Shown one piece after another: positions 1 through 7,521 of a stretch of 64,000 nucleotides of DNA. Origin of the DNA: Nocardioides luteus. Its GTDB lineage: Bacteria; Actinomycetota; Actinomycetes; Propionibacteriales; Nocardioidaceae. The translations under genes were made by a program, and so were the position numbers. Every line of letters starts with the position of its first letter. Positions within the stretch are counted from its first letter, which is position 1. The stretch is taken from positions 1-64,000 of the forward strand of contig NZ_JZDQ02000025.1 of NCBI RefSeq assembly GCF_000960475.2. Direction: 5' to 3'. Below the pieces are notes generated by a model that worked only from the letters and a program-made list of their open reading frames with translations, had not been told where the DNA came from and did not search any database.

Positions 1-51
1 TCAGAGCGGACGCCGACGGCGGCGAACGCGACCGGTGTCGGGAAGGGCTGA
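1..51 (+). CDS. Possible 3' end of an upstream gene (partial)
   Basis: One frame stays open from the window edge to a TGA at 49-51, which sits just before the sortase start at 53. The visible residues (rich in Thr, Ala, Gly) match nothing I recognise. The tight stop-start spacing is typical of an operon, and sortase genes often follow their substrate gene, but 16 codons cannot establish that this frame is coding. Confidence 0.3.
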   Translation, partial: SERTPTAANATGVGKG

Positions 52-52
52 G

Positions 53-736
53 ATGCTTGAGTCGATGTCCACCACAACACAGGCCCGGCGCGGCCGCCGG
101 CCCGTCTTCTGGGCCGGGATCACCCTGGTCCTCGCCGGGCTGGCGGTCCTCGGCTACGTCGCCTGGGAGTTCTACGGGACGACCTACGTCAGCAAGCGGC
201 ACCAGCACGACGCGACCTCGAAGATCGAGAGGGCGTGGGGCTCGGGACGGACCGAGGTCAGGACCGAGTTCGGGTCGGCGAAGGCGCTGATCGAGATCCC
301 CCGGTTCGGGAAAGACTACCGGATCCCGGTCCTCGAGGGCACCTCCGATCGTGCTTTGGGCGCCGGTTTCGGCCACTTCGACGGCACCGCCGGGCCGGGT
401 GAGGTGGGCAACTTCGCGCTCGCCGGCCACCGGATCACCCACGGCGAACCGCTCCGCAACCTCCCCGAGCTCCGCGAAGGCGACAAGATCCGGGTGCTGA
501 CCAGGGAGATGACGTACGTCTATGCCCTCACCAGCGACGGCGACGACCTGGTCGTGCCGTTCGCCTCGGTGTGGGTCACCGACCCACTTCCCGACAACCC
601 CGAGCCGGGCGGGGTCGAGCCGGCCCAGAAGAAGGGACAGCGCCTGATCACCCTGACCACCTGCTCGGAGCTCTTCCACACCGACAACCGGATGATCGCC
701 TTCGGCAGGCTCGTCGCCGAGAAACCGACGCCGTAG
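53..736 (+). CDS. Class E sortase
   Basis: A membrane-anchored transpeptidase that would cleave sorting motifs (LAxTG type in class E) and attach surface proteins to peptidoglycan or polymerise pilins. The 227-residue product has a basic N-terminus, one membrane segment at about residues 19-40, and a sortase domain. The catalytic triad is visible: His126 in ALAGHRITHG, Cys204 in TLTTC and Arg213 in DNRMIAFGRL. The ATG at 53 was chosen because GGAAGG lies about six bases upstream; a GTG at 35 in the same frame is possible. No pilin or LPxTG/LAxTG substrate is visible in the window, so the substrate is unknown or lies upstream. Confidence 0.88.
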   Translation: MLESMSTTTQARRGRRPVFWAGITLVLAGLAVLGYVAWEFYGTTYVSKRHQHDATSKIERAWGSGRTEVRTEFGSAKALIEIPRFGKDYRIPVLEGTSDRALGAGFGHFDGTAGPGEVGNFALAGHRITHGEPLRNLPELREGDKIRVLTREMTYVYALTSDGDDLVVPFASVWVTDPLPDNPEPGGVEPAQKKGQRLITLTTCSELFHTDNRMIAFGRLVAEKPTP

Positions 737-834
737 GACGGTCGGCAGGTCCGGCCCTGAATGAAAGTGGTCCGGATGGGGTACCTCTCGGCATGACCGA
801 ATGCACCCCACAGCAGACGGGCGAGACGCCGTTG

Positions 835-1659
835 TCAGTCGTGGGCCCGCATCGCGTCGGCGCCGAGCTGCGCGATCGGATCGAGCCTGGTGACCTCCCG
901 GGTGGCCAGGTCGACCATCACCGCGGTGTCCGCGGGCACCGGCGTCCAGCCGGGCTGGTCGAGACCGCTCGAGACGATCTCGAGGCCCTGGTCGGTCCGG
1001 CGGTAGTCCATCGCGAAGTACTCCGTGGTGTGCCGCGGCGGGATGTCGCCCTCGTCGTCGAAGAGCTCGCGCAGGGCCCGCAGCGGCGAGTCGGCTCGCG
1101 AGTTGATGTGGATCGCGAACATGTGGGTCGGGGTCAGCATGAGCGCGTTCAGGCTGCAGCGCGGGAACTTCCGGACCAGCGTGGCCAGCGCCCGGCTGAC
1201 CCCCTCGGCCTCGTCGCCGTACTTCTCGACGGTCTGGTGGACGAAGTGGAAGTAGCGCTCGCTGTCGGTGTCGCCGCGCAGCCGCTGACGCGACTCCGGG
1301 GTCAGCAGCGCCTCGAGCTCCGCGATCGGCGAGATGTGGCCGTTGTGCGCGAAGGCGGCGCCGTCGGTCAGGAACGGGTGGGTGTTCTCCGGACGTACGT
1401 CGAGGCCGCCCGTCGCCCAGCGCAGATGCACGAACCCGGCATCCGAGAGCGGGGTGTCGACGAGTCTGCGGTAGGTCTCGTCGACCTGCGCCGAATGCGG
1501 CGAGCTCGTCGTCCGGGTGCCCTCGGGCGTGTGCCACGCCATCCCCCAGCCGTCGGCGTGCACGGAGGTGAGCGAGGTGAACGCCCTCAGGCCCTCCTCC
1601 CCCAGCAGATCGGCTACGGCGCAGGGCGAATCCGTCACATATCCGAACAGACGACACAT
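835..1659 (-). CDS. Class II glutamine amidotransferase (YafJ/EgtC-like)
   Basis: A 274-residue Ntn-type glutamine amidotransferase domain without a fused synthetase. The protein begins MCRLFGY, so Cys2 becomes the N-terminal nucleophile once Met is removed. The motifs HADGWGMAWH (about 34-43) and FAHNGHI (about 102-108) are the usual substrate-binding segments. The family releases ammonia from glutamine or hydrolyses gamma-glutamyl bonds; EgtC of ergothioneine synthesis is a relative. It is transcribed divergently from the carboxylate-amine ligase at 1686 with only 26 bp between them, so shared control is likely. The substrate cannot be assigned. It is not EgtC by context, because no egtB or egtD is nearby. 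Confidence 0.85.
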   Translation of the reverse strand: MCRLFGYVTDSPCAVADLLGEEGLRAFTSLTSVHADGWGMAWHTPEGTRTTSSPHSAQVDETYRRLVDTPLSDAGFVHLRWATGGLDVRPENTHPFLTDGAAFAHNGHISPIAELEALLTPESRQRLRGDTDSERYFHFVHQTVEKYGDEAEGVSRALATLVRKFPRCSLNALMLTPTHMFAIHINSRADSPLRALRELFDDEGDIPPRHTTEYFAMDYRRTDQGLEIVSSGLDQPGWTPVPADTAVMVDLATREVTRLDPIAQLGADAMRAHD

Positions 1660-1685
1660 CGTCGAGCGGCTCCTTTCAGAGGCAG

Positions 1686-2834
1686 GTGCGAGCGTTGACC
1701 AGAGACTCCTCGAGCAGTACCCACGACCAGGTCAGGACAGTCGGCGTCGAGGAGGAGCTCCTCCTCGTCGACGCCGAGACCGGCGTCCCGCGGTCGGTGG
1801 CCAGCGAGGTGCTCCGGGTGGCACGTCGGCGCGGCGACACCGACGGCCGGGCCGGCGAGCCCGGCGGCTCGGTGGGACCGGAGATGCAGGAACAACAGGT
1901 CGAGACCGACACCCCTCCGGAGGAGTACCTCGGGCTCCTCGAGCAGGACCTGCGGCGGTGGCGCGACAAGGCTCGTGCGGCCGCCACCGAGGCGGGCGCA
2001 CTGATCCTGGCCAGCGGTACGACCCCGTTGCCGGTGCGTCCCCGGACCTTCGACGACGAGCGCTATGCGGCGATCACCGAGCAGTTCGGGCTGACCGCCA
2101 GCGAGCAGCTCACCTGCGGCTGCCATGTGCACGTCTCGGTCGCCTCCGACGACGAGGCCGTGGGGGCGCTCGACCGGATCCGGGTCTGGCTGCCCGTGCT
2201 GCTCGCGGTGAGTGCCAACTCGCCGTTCTGGCAGGGCGCCGACTCGGGCTACGCGAGCTACCGGTCCCAGGCGATGACGCGGTGGCCCACCAACGGGCCG
2301 ACGGAGATCTTCGGCACCGGCCAGGCGTACGCCGACCACCTGCGCCTCCTCGTCGAGACGGGGGTGCCGCTGGACGAGGGCATGGCCTACTTCGACGCCC
2401 GCCCCTCCCGCAACTACCCGACCCTCGAGATCCGGGTCGCCGACGTCTGTCTCGACACCCGCGACGCCGTGCTCGTCGCCGCCCTCGCGCGGGCGCTGGT
2501 CGAGACGGGGGCCTGGGAGTGGGAGCAGGGCCGGCCGGCCGATCCCGCCTCGGTCGCCGTGCTCCGGCTCGCCATGTGGCAGGCGGGCCGGCACGGGCTC
2601 GCCGGCGAGCTGCTCGACCCGAAGACCCATCGGCCCAGACCGGCCCGCGAGGTGGTGGACCACCTGATCGAGCACGTCGCGCCGGCGCTGCGTCACACCG
2701 GCGACCTGGTCCGGGTCGAGCAGGGCATCAGCCGCGTCTTCACCGCCGGCACCGGCTCCCAGACCCAGCGCAGGATCCACGCCGAGGAGGGCCGGCTCGA
2801 CCGGGCCGTGGTCCGGCTGGCCGAGCTCACCTGA
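1686..2834 (+). CDS. Carboxylate-amine ligase, glutamate-cysteine ligase 2 family (YbdK-like)
   Basis: An ATP-dependent enzyme of the GCS2 family that joins a carboxylate to an amine through an acyl-phosphate. The 382-residue length matches the YbdK branch (about 370) rather than the longer EgtA. The family signature TVGVEEELLLVD lies near residues 18-29, with ATP/metal-binding segments such as CGCHVHVS (about 138-145) and RPSRNYPTLEIRVAD (about 239-253). Start GTG 1686 follows AGAGG closely; a TTG at 1695 is an alternative. It begins a same-strand series running through the methyltransferase, iron enzyme and CDGSH genes. YbdK has weak glutamate-cysteine ligase activity in E. coli, but the true substrate here is unknown. 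Confidence 0.85.
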   Translation: MRALTRDSSSSTHDQVRTVGVEEELLLVDAETGVPRSVASEVLRVARRRGDTDGRAGEPGGSVGPEMQEQQVETDTPPEEYLGLLEQDLRRWRDKARAAATEAGALILASGTTPLPVRPRTFDDERYAAITEQFGLTASEQLTCGCHVHVSVASDDEAVGALDRIRVWLPVLLAVSANSPFWQGADSGYASYRSQAMTRWPTNGPTEIFGTGQAYADHLRLLVETGVPLDEGMAYFDARPSRNYPTLEIRVADVCLDTRDAVLVAALARALVETGAWEWEQGRPADPASVAVLRLAMWQAGRHGLAGELLDPKTHRPRPAREVVDHLIEHVAPALRHTGDLVRVEQGISRVFTAGTGSQTQRRIHAEEGRLDRAVVRLAELT

Positions 2835-2868
2835 GCATCCAACCCCCAAACAGGAGGCATCTGCTGTC

Positions 2869-3534
2869 ATGATCCGATTCGGGCAACTCGACATCGACTT
2901 CGACGATCGCGTGCTGACCCCGCGTACCTGGACCGTCCGTCAGTCCGAGTGGGCGGCCGAGCTGTCCGCGGAGCTGCCGGACGGGCCGATGCTCGAGCTG
3001 TGCTCGGGCGCCGGCCAGATCGGGCTGCTCGCGGCCGCGCTCACCGGCCGCCGCCTGGTGTGCGTCGATGCCGACCCGGTCGCGTGCGCGTTCACCCGCG
3101 CCAACGCCGAGCGCGCCGGGGTGTCCCACCTGGTCGAGGTACGCCACGGCAGCATGGAGCACGCGCTCGACCCCGACGAGCGCTTCGTCCTGGTGATCGC
3201 CGATCCGCCGTGGGTGCCGTCCGCCGAGGTCGGCCGCTACCCCGAGGACCCGCTCCTGGCCATCGACGGCGGCGCCGACGGGATGCGGGTCGCCGAGATG
3301 TGCGTGACGACGACCGCCCGGCACCTCTCCCCCGGCGGCTCGGCCGTTCTCCAGCTCGGTACGCCCGCGCAGGCCGATCGCGTGCTGGAGCTGGTCGAGG
3401 GCGGCGACCTGAGCGTCGAGGAGGTCCGCGACTCACCGGGCGAAGGCGTACTCGTGCACCTCGCCCGGGCAGCGGTGCCGAGCATGACGCGCCCGGCCGC
3501 GGGGTACCGAGAGCTCGAGGGAAAGGTGGGCTGA
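2869..3534 (+). CDS. SAM-dependent methyltransferase, HemK/RsmC-like small-domain type
   Basis: A 221-residue class I methyltransferase. The SAM-binding motif I LELCSGAGQIGLLAA lies at about residues 42-56, an acidic ribose-binding residue follows in VCVDADP (about 65-71), and the catalytic-type motif ADPPWVPS (about 108-115) resembles the NPPY loop of enzymes that methylate glutamine or adenine/guanine amino groups. No separate N-terminal domain is present. AGGAGG lies 11 bases before the ATG. The gene sits 34 bp after the ligase and 1 bp before the iron enzyme, so it belongs to the same operon. The target could be a protein glutamine, RNA or a small molecule. Confidence 0.8.
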   Translation: MIRFGQLDIDFDDRVLTPRTWTVRQSEWAAELSAELPDGPMLELCSGAGQIGLLAAALTGRRLVCVDADPVACAFTRANAERAGVSHLVEVRHGSMEHALDPDERFVLVIADPPWVPSAEVGRYPEDPLLAIDGGADGMRVAEMCVTTTARHLSPGGSAVLQLGTPAQADRVLELVEGGDLSVEEVRDSPGEGVLVHLARAAVPSMTRPAAGYRELEGKVG

Positions 3535-3535
3535 G

Positions 3536-4471
3536 ATGCTGCCGAAGTCGCGTGGCACCCTGAGTGCCGCTGTGTTCAACGCGCTCCAGAGTGGCGCGAC
3601 CGCAGGCCTGGAGCCCGCTCCGGAGTCCGACGAGGACGCGCAGATCGCGTTGTGGGCGCTCTACGAGCTCCACTACCGCGGCTTCGAGGAGGTCGATCCC
3701 GACCTGGAGTGGGACGCGGACCTGCTGCGTCTGCGCCGCGGCCTGGAGAGGCCGTTCGAGGCGGAGCTCCAGCGACGCTGGGCGCAGAGCGACCTCCACG
3801 CGGATCCCGAGCTGGACCTGGCCCGCCTGATCGACGGGCACGACGGCCCGTCGCTGGCACGGTTCGTGCAGCGCAAGGCGGATCGCGAGCAGGTGCTCGA
3901 GATCCTGCAGCACCGCTCTCTCTACCATCTCAAGGAGGCCGATCCGACCAGCTGGGTCGTGCCCCGCCTCGACACCCGGCCCAAGGCCGCGATGATGGAG
4001 ATCCTCTTCGACGAGTACGGCGACGGTGACCCGAACCGCCTGCACCACCATCTGTTCCGACGCGGCATGGAAGCGGCCGGCCTGCGCACCGACCACGCCT
4101 GCTACGTCGACGAGGCACCGGTCGAGATCCTCGCGATGAACAACGCACTGTCGCTGTTCGGGCTCCACCGCCGGCTCCGCGGAGCGGCGCTCGGCCACTT
4201 CGCCGCGTTCGAGTCGACGAGCTCGGTGCCGTCGCGACAGCTCGCCCAGGGCCTACGCCGCCTGGACTTCCCCGAGGAGATGGCCGCCTACTACGACGAG
4301 CACGTCGAGGCCGACTCCGTCCACGAGCAGGTCGCCCGGCGCGACGTGTGCGGCGCGTACCTCGAGGAGAACCCGAGCGATCGCGACCTGCTGTTCCTCG
4401 GCGCCTTCACCTGCCTCGACCTGGAGGCTCGGTACGCCCGAGCCATGCTCGCCCGGTGGGATGCCGCATGA
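3536..4471 (+). CDS. Iron-containing redox enzyme family protein (heme-oxygenase-like diiron fold)
   Basis: A 311-residue protein that resembles the iron-containing redox enzyme / Haem_oxygenas_2 family, the fold shared by the heme-oxygenase-like diiron oxidases. It is alpha-helical by composition, with candidate metal ligands in LYELHYRG (about 40-47), HHHLFRRGME (about 167-176), GHFAAFE (about 221-227) and YYDEHVEADSVHE (about 252-264). Characterised relatives oxidise amines or fatty acids with O2 and an unstable diiron centre. The neighbouring CDGSH gene overlaps it by 4 bp (ATGA), so that protein may supply electrons or iron-sulfur chemistry. The exact reaction is unknown. Confidence 0.72.
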   Translation: MLPKSRGTLSAAVFNALQSGATAGLEPAPESDEDAQIALWALYELHYRGFEEVDPDLEWDADLLRLRRGLERPFEAELQRRWAQSDLHADPELDLARLIDGHDGPSLARFVQRKADREQVLEILQHRSLYHLKEADPTSWVVPRLDTRPKAAMMEILFDEYGDGDPNRLHHHLFRRGMEAAGLRTDHACYVDEAPVEILAMNNALSLFGLHRRLRGAALGHFAAFESTSSVPSRQLAQGLRRLDFPEEMAAYYDEHVEADSVHEQVARRDVCGAYLEENPSDRDLLFLGAFTCLDLEARYARAMLARWDAA

Positions 4472-4689
4472 GCGACTTCGAGCACGCCTCGATCGTGCTG
4501 TGCCCGGCCGGACCGATGCTCCTGCGTGGGGAGCACGAGATCCAGGACGCCGACGGCAAGACCCATCGCACGGTGCGCCCGGTCAGTGCGGTCTGCATGT
4601 GCGGCGGGTCGGCGATCAAACCGTGGTGCGACGGTACGCACCGGCTGATCGCCGCGAAGGCGCGCGGCGACGACGAGACCGATGGGTGA
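4468..4689 (+). CDS. CDGSH iron-sulfur domain protein
   Basis: A 73-residue protein with one CDGSH motif, CMCGGSAIKPWCDGTH at about residues 43-58, which supplies the three Cys and one His that hold a [2Fe-2S] cluster in mitoNEET-like proteins. The start ATG at 4468 overlaps the stop of the iron-enzyme gene (ATGA), giving translational coupling. Single-motif bacterial CDGSH proteins are probable electron or cluster carriers. Being fused by operon structure to a heme-oxygenase-like iron enzyme suggests it is a dedicated redox partner; this is inference. Confidence 0.9.
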   Translation: MSDFEHASIVLCPAGPMLLRGEHEIQDADGKTHRTVRPVSAVCMCGGSAIKPWCDGTHRLIAAKARGDDETDG

Positions 4690-4701
4690 GAGGAGCCCGC
4701 G

Positions 4702-5721
4702 GTGGTTCGACTTCGTCGGGTCTCGGCGGAGGAGCCGGGGTGGACCCGCCGGCGCGCGGGTCGGGGCTTCGTCTACCTCGACGAGTCCGGGAACCGGCTG
4801 CCGGAGGATGCGGCGGCGCGGATCCGCGCCCTGGCCATCCCGCCCGCCTGGGAGAACGTCTGGATCTGTCCCCGTGACAACGGGCACCTCCAGGCCGTCG
4901 GGACCGACGCCGCCGGCCGCCGCCAGTACCTCTACCACCCCGACTGGCGGGCCAAGCGCGACCAGGAGAAGTTCGACCGGGTGCTGGAGCTCGGGGCCGT
5001 CCTCCCCCGCGTACGCGAACGGGCGGAGCGGGATCTGGCCACCACCGGGATGAGCGATGCCCGAGCGGCCGCGCTCGCGCTGCGGCTGCTGGACCTGGGG
5101 TGCTTCCGGATCGGCAGCGACGCCTACGCCGACGACAACGGCGGCTTCGGCCTGACGACGCTGGAGCGTCGCCACGTGCGCAGACGGGGCGACGCCTACG
5201 TCTTCGACTTCACCGGGAAGTCGGGCGTCCACCACACCATCAGCATCGACGACCCGCTCTCGGTGGAGGCGATCGCGCAGCTGCGTCGCCGGCGTGCCGG
5301 GTTCGAGGAGCTCCTCGCCTACAAGCAGGGCCGGCGGTGGCAACGGCTCACGCCGGCCATGGTCAACGACTACATGCGTGAGCTGAGCGGCCTGGAGGTG
5401 TCGGCGAAGGACTTCCGGACCTGGCACGCCACCGTGCTCGCTGCCCTCGCCCTGGCCGAGGACCCGCACGCCTCCGGGCGGGCGACCCCGACCGCGAGGT
5501 CGCGTCGCAAGCAGCAGGTCGCCGCGATCAAGGAGGTCGCGGAGTACCTCGGGAACACGCCGGCGGTCGCACGGAGCTCCTACATCGATCCGCGGGTGCT
5601 CGAGCTGCACGAGCAGGGGCGCACGATCCGCGTACGCGGCGGCCTGGGCAAGGACCCGCGGGCACGTCAGGCCGCGGCAGAGCGCGCCGTCCTGCGCCTG
5701 CTGGCGCAGGACGACGCCTGA
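4702..5721 (+). CDS. DNA topoisomerase IB (bacterial, poxvirus-like)
   Basis: Relaxes supercoiled DNA by forming a 3'-phosphotyrosyl intermediate and needs no ATP or metal. The 339-residue length fits bacterial topoisomerase IB. Catalytic residues are all recognisable: Arg136 (CFRIG), Lys173 (GKSG), Arg239 and His242 (DFRTWHAT), and nucleophile Tyr294 (RSSYIDPRV). The N-terminal part (about 20-95) is the DNA-clamp domain. Start GTG 4702 follows GAGGAG at good spacing. It lies 12 bp after the CDGSH gene. There is no obvious functional link to the redox genes, so it may simply be cotranscribed. Confidence 0.93.
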   Translation: MVRLRRVSAEEPGWTRRRAGRGFVYLDESGNRLPEDAAARIRALAIPPAWENVWICPRDNGHLQAVGTDAAGRRQYLYHPDWRAKRDQEKFDRVLELGAVLPRVRERAERDLATTGMSDARAAALALRLLDLGCFRIGSDAYADDNGGFGLTTLERRHVRRRGDAYVFDFTGKSGVHHTISIDDPLSVEAIAQLRRRRAGFEELLAYKQGRRWQRLTPAMVNDYMRELSGLEVSAKDFRTWHATVLAALALAEDPHASGRATPTARSRRKQQVAAIKEVAEYLGNTPAVARSSYIDPRVLELHEQGRTIRVRGGLGKDPRARQAAAERAVLRLLAQDDA

Positions 5722-5728
5722 CCGCTCC

Positions 5729-6403
5729 TCAGCCTTCGACGCCGGTGGCCTCGTGGGAGGAGCCGACCGGCTTGCTCTCCGGTGATCCGCGCTGCCTGAG
5801 GTAGATCGCCAGGACGGCCATGGAGCCGACCGCCAGGAACTCCGACTGCCAGTTCTGCAGGGTGCGCGCCCAGAAGTCGGAGTGCAGCAGATAGGAGCCC
5901 CAGGTGATCGGGTCACGCAGCTGCTGCAGCCTGACCTCGTTGTACGAGGCCCACCCGGCCACCGACTGGACCATCCAGGAGAGCAGGAAGATGACGCCCA
6001 TGGTGATACCGAGCGACCGGGAGTAGAGCGCGGTCCGCAGACCGCCGACCCGGGCGAGCTTGGGCGAGTCGTCACGGGCGTACGCACCGACCCGCTGCTT
6101 CTCGTCGGACTCCTGGCCCGCGTCCCCGAGCGGCTTGGACTCCGGGGAACCTCGTTGCACCAGCCAGACGGTCAGCATGACGTAGAGGAGGAACTGGAGA
6201 TACTCGCTCTGCCAGTTCTCCGTGACATCCACGGCGAAGCTGGCCGAGGTGAGGTAGCCACCCAGCGTGATCCGGTCGAGGCCGTCGGCGAACAGCTCAT
6301 CGTTCAGCTGGTGCCACCCGGCGATGGCCTGGCCGGCGAGGCTGCCCAGGAAGAGCACCCCGAAGGCGAGGCTGAGCGAGTTCTCCTTGAGGAACCGGCG
6401 CAT
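5729..6403 (-). CDS. DUF6766-like membrane protein with an internal duplication
   Basis: A 224-residue membrane protein made of two similar halves. Each half has a helix with (Q)xxAGW (at about 25-31 and 135-141), then NWQSE followed by hydrophobic residues, then QRGSPESKP (at about 84-92 and 204-212). I count about two membrane segments per half. The function is unknown; I associate it with the DUF6766 family by memory of the NWQSE/RGSPESKP pattern. It is the last gene of an operon with the lipoprotein and the 27-residue peptide, starting 9 bp after the peptide stop with GAGGGGGAG as ribosome binding site. Confidence 0.75.
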   Translation of the reverse strand: MRRFLKENSLSLAFGVLFLGSLAGQAIAGWHQLNDELFADGLDRITLGGYLTSASFAVDVTENWQSEYLQFLLYVMLTVWLVQRGSPESKPLGDAGQESDEKQRVGAYARDDSPKLARVGGLRTALYSRSLGITMGVIFLLSWMVQSVAGWASYNEVRLQQLRDPITWGSYLLHSDFWARTLQNWQSEFLAVGSMAVLAIYLRQRGSPESKPVGSSHEATGVEG

Positions 6404-6412
6404 CGCTCCCCC

Positions 6413-6496
6413 TCACCCGTGCCTCAGCGCGAGCACGAACGTGTAGAGCAGTCCGATGCCGATGACCGCCAGGTAGGCGGCGTACATGATTCGCAT
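6413..6496 (-). CDS. 27-residue single-helix membrane peptide
   Basis: A short reading frame between the lipoprotein and the DUF6766-like gene. It starts with ATG at 6496, one base after the lipoprotein stop, and has GGAGG about five bases upstream, inside the last codons of the lipoprotein gene. The sequence reads as a charged N-terminus (MRIMY), a hydrophobic stretch of about 20 residues and a basic end (LRHG), which is a typical one-pass small membrane protein. The perfect ribosome site and tight packing on both sides argue that it is translated. The function is unknown; it may be a subunit or regulator of the adjacent membrane protein. Confidence 0.62.
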   Translation of the reverse strand: MRIMYAAYLAVIGIGLLYTFVLALRHG

Positions 6497-6497
6497 C

Positions 6498-6893
6498 TCA
6501 ACCTCCGTGCAGCGCGCAGTCGTAGGGCTTCGGCGGCTGCGGGGTGCAGCCGGCCGCGTGCAGCAGCCAGTCGTCGGCGAACCGGGTCAGGAAGAGCGTC
6601 TCGCCCTGGAAGCGGACCTCGGCCATCGTCCCGAAGACGTCCACGCGATCGAGAGCACCCGGCTCGGGCAGCTGCTCCTCGGGCAGCGCCTCGGAGCAGG
6701 GCTTCTTGGCGGCTGCCTCCAGCTCGGTCCGCGTCTCCGGGGCGAGCAGCGCGCACGCGCCTGCCCAGTCCTGCCCCTTGATCGCGTCATGGAAGGAGGC
6801 GACGCGGTCACGTACGGCGTCCTCCTGCCCGGAGGCACACCCGGTGAGGATCATCGGGAGAAGCAGTGCCAGCGTCGTGAACCACCACCGCAT
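6498..6893 (-). CDS. Hypothetical lipoprotein
   Basis: A 131-residue exported protein. Residues 1-17 form a signal peptide ending in the lipobox LTGC, so Cys18 would be lipidated. The mature part has four further cysteines (about 47, 64, 115, 125), which could form two disulfides. The segment VRDRVASFHDAIKGQDWAGACALL resembles the DUF4878/NTF2-like proteins in which a helix precedes a cone-shaped sheet; this similarity is by eye only. It is the first gene of the operon with the small peptide and the DUF6766-like protein, and lies 9 bp after dps on the same strand. Confidence 0.72.
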   Translation of the reverse strand: MRWWFTTLALLLPMILTGCASGQEDAVRDRVASFHDAIKGQDWAGACALLAPETRTELEAAAKKPCSEALPEEQLPEPGALDRVDVFGTMAEVRFQGETLFLTRFADDWLLHAAGCTPQPPKPYDCALHGG

Positions 6894-6902
6894 CGGATCT
6901 CC

Positions 6903-7457
6903 TCAGTCGCGGGCGGCCCGTGCCGCACCGGCCTCCGTGGCTTCGCCGCTGGTCTGCAGCTGGCCGCCCTGGTCCTCCAGGTGGGCACGGACGAACCAGT
7001 GGAAGAGCTCGAGCTGCTCGGTCTGGCCGATCAGGATGTCCTGGGTCACCAGGTCGAGGTCCTCGAGGGCCTTGATCGCCTTGCGGTAGGACTCGATGAC
7101 GCCGCGGTAGGTGACGTCGAGCGCGGCGAGGTGCTCCTGGGTGGTGGCGCGGCCGATGCTGTAGTCGTTCCACTCACGCTCCTCGACCAGCGCGCCCGGG
7201 GTGCCTCGCGGGGCACCACCCAGGGTCGCGATGCGCTCGGCGAGCGCATCGGCCATCGCGCGTACTGCGTCGACCTGGGGGTCGATCATCTCGTGGACCG
7301 CGATGAAGTGCGGGCCCACGACGTTCCAGTGCACGTGCTTGAGGGTGAGCTGGAGATCGTTCGCGGCATGCAGGCGCGACTGGAGCAGGTCGATGGTCGT
7401 CCGAGCAGCGCTCTCGTCCATGCCCGGGATCGTGTAGTGCAGCGTGTCGGTCGTCAT
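6903..7457 (-). CDS. dps: Dps family DNA-binding ferritin-like protein
   Basis: A 184-residue Dps/miniferritin that would form a dodecamer, oxidise Fe(II) with H2O2 and protect DNA under starvation. The family signature spans about residues 40-60: KHVHWNVVGPHF followed by AVHEMID, giving the inter-subunit ferroxidase His, Asp and Glu ligands. The start MTTDTLHY (ATG 7457) was chosen because longer in-frame extension gives no Dps-like sequence and runs into the divergent promoter. A sigma-B-like promoter is visible at 7489-7514. The lipoprotein operon follows on the same strand, so stress induction may extend to it. Confidence 0.92.
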   Translation of the reverse strand: MTTDTLHYTIPGMDESAARTTIDLLQSRLHAANDLQLTLKHVHWNVVGPHFIAVHEMIDPQVDAVRAMADALAERIATLGGAPRGTPGALVEEREWNDYSIGRATTQEHLAALDVTYRGVIESYRKAIKALEDLDLVTQDILIGQTEQLELFHWFVRAHLEDQGGQLQTSGEATEAGAARAARD

Positions 7458-7488
7458 GGCCAGATCGGTACCCGCACCCGCTCGATTC

Positions 7489-7515
7489 ATACCAGCACAG
7501 GGGTGCGAATAAACT
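7489..7515. promoter_or_regulatory. Overlapping divergent promoters: sigma-B-like (dps) and -10 element (DUF3817 gene)
   Basis: On the minus strand GTTTAT (7514-7509), 14 bases and TGGTAT (7494-7489) closely match the general-stress sigma consensus GTTTAA-N14-GGGTAT, pointing at dps. On the plus strand TAAACT (7510-7515) fits TANNNT and lies 6 nt before the GTG at 7522, as expected for a leaderless transcript. The two elements share the same bases, so RNA polymerase cannot occupy both at once. Assignment is by eye. Confidence 0.5.
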
Positions 7516-7521
7516 TTGCGC

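Noticed and set aside
835..2834. Ergothioneine synthesis genes (egtC and egtA) for the amidotransferase and ligase pair
   Set aside because: The ligase is of the shorter YbdK type, the amidotransferase start differs from EgtC, and egtB, egtD and egtE are absent.
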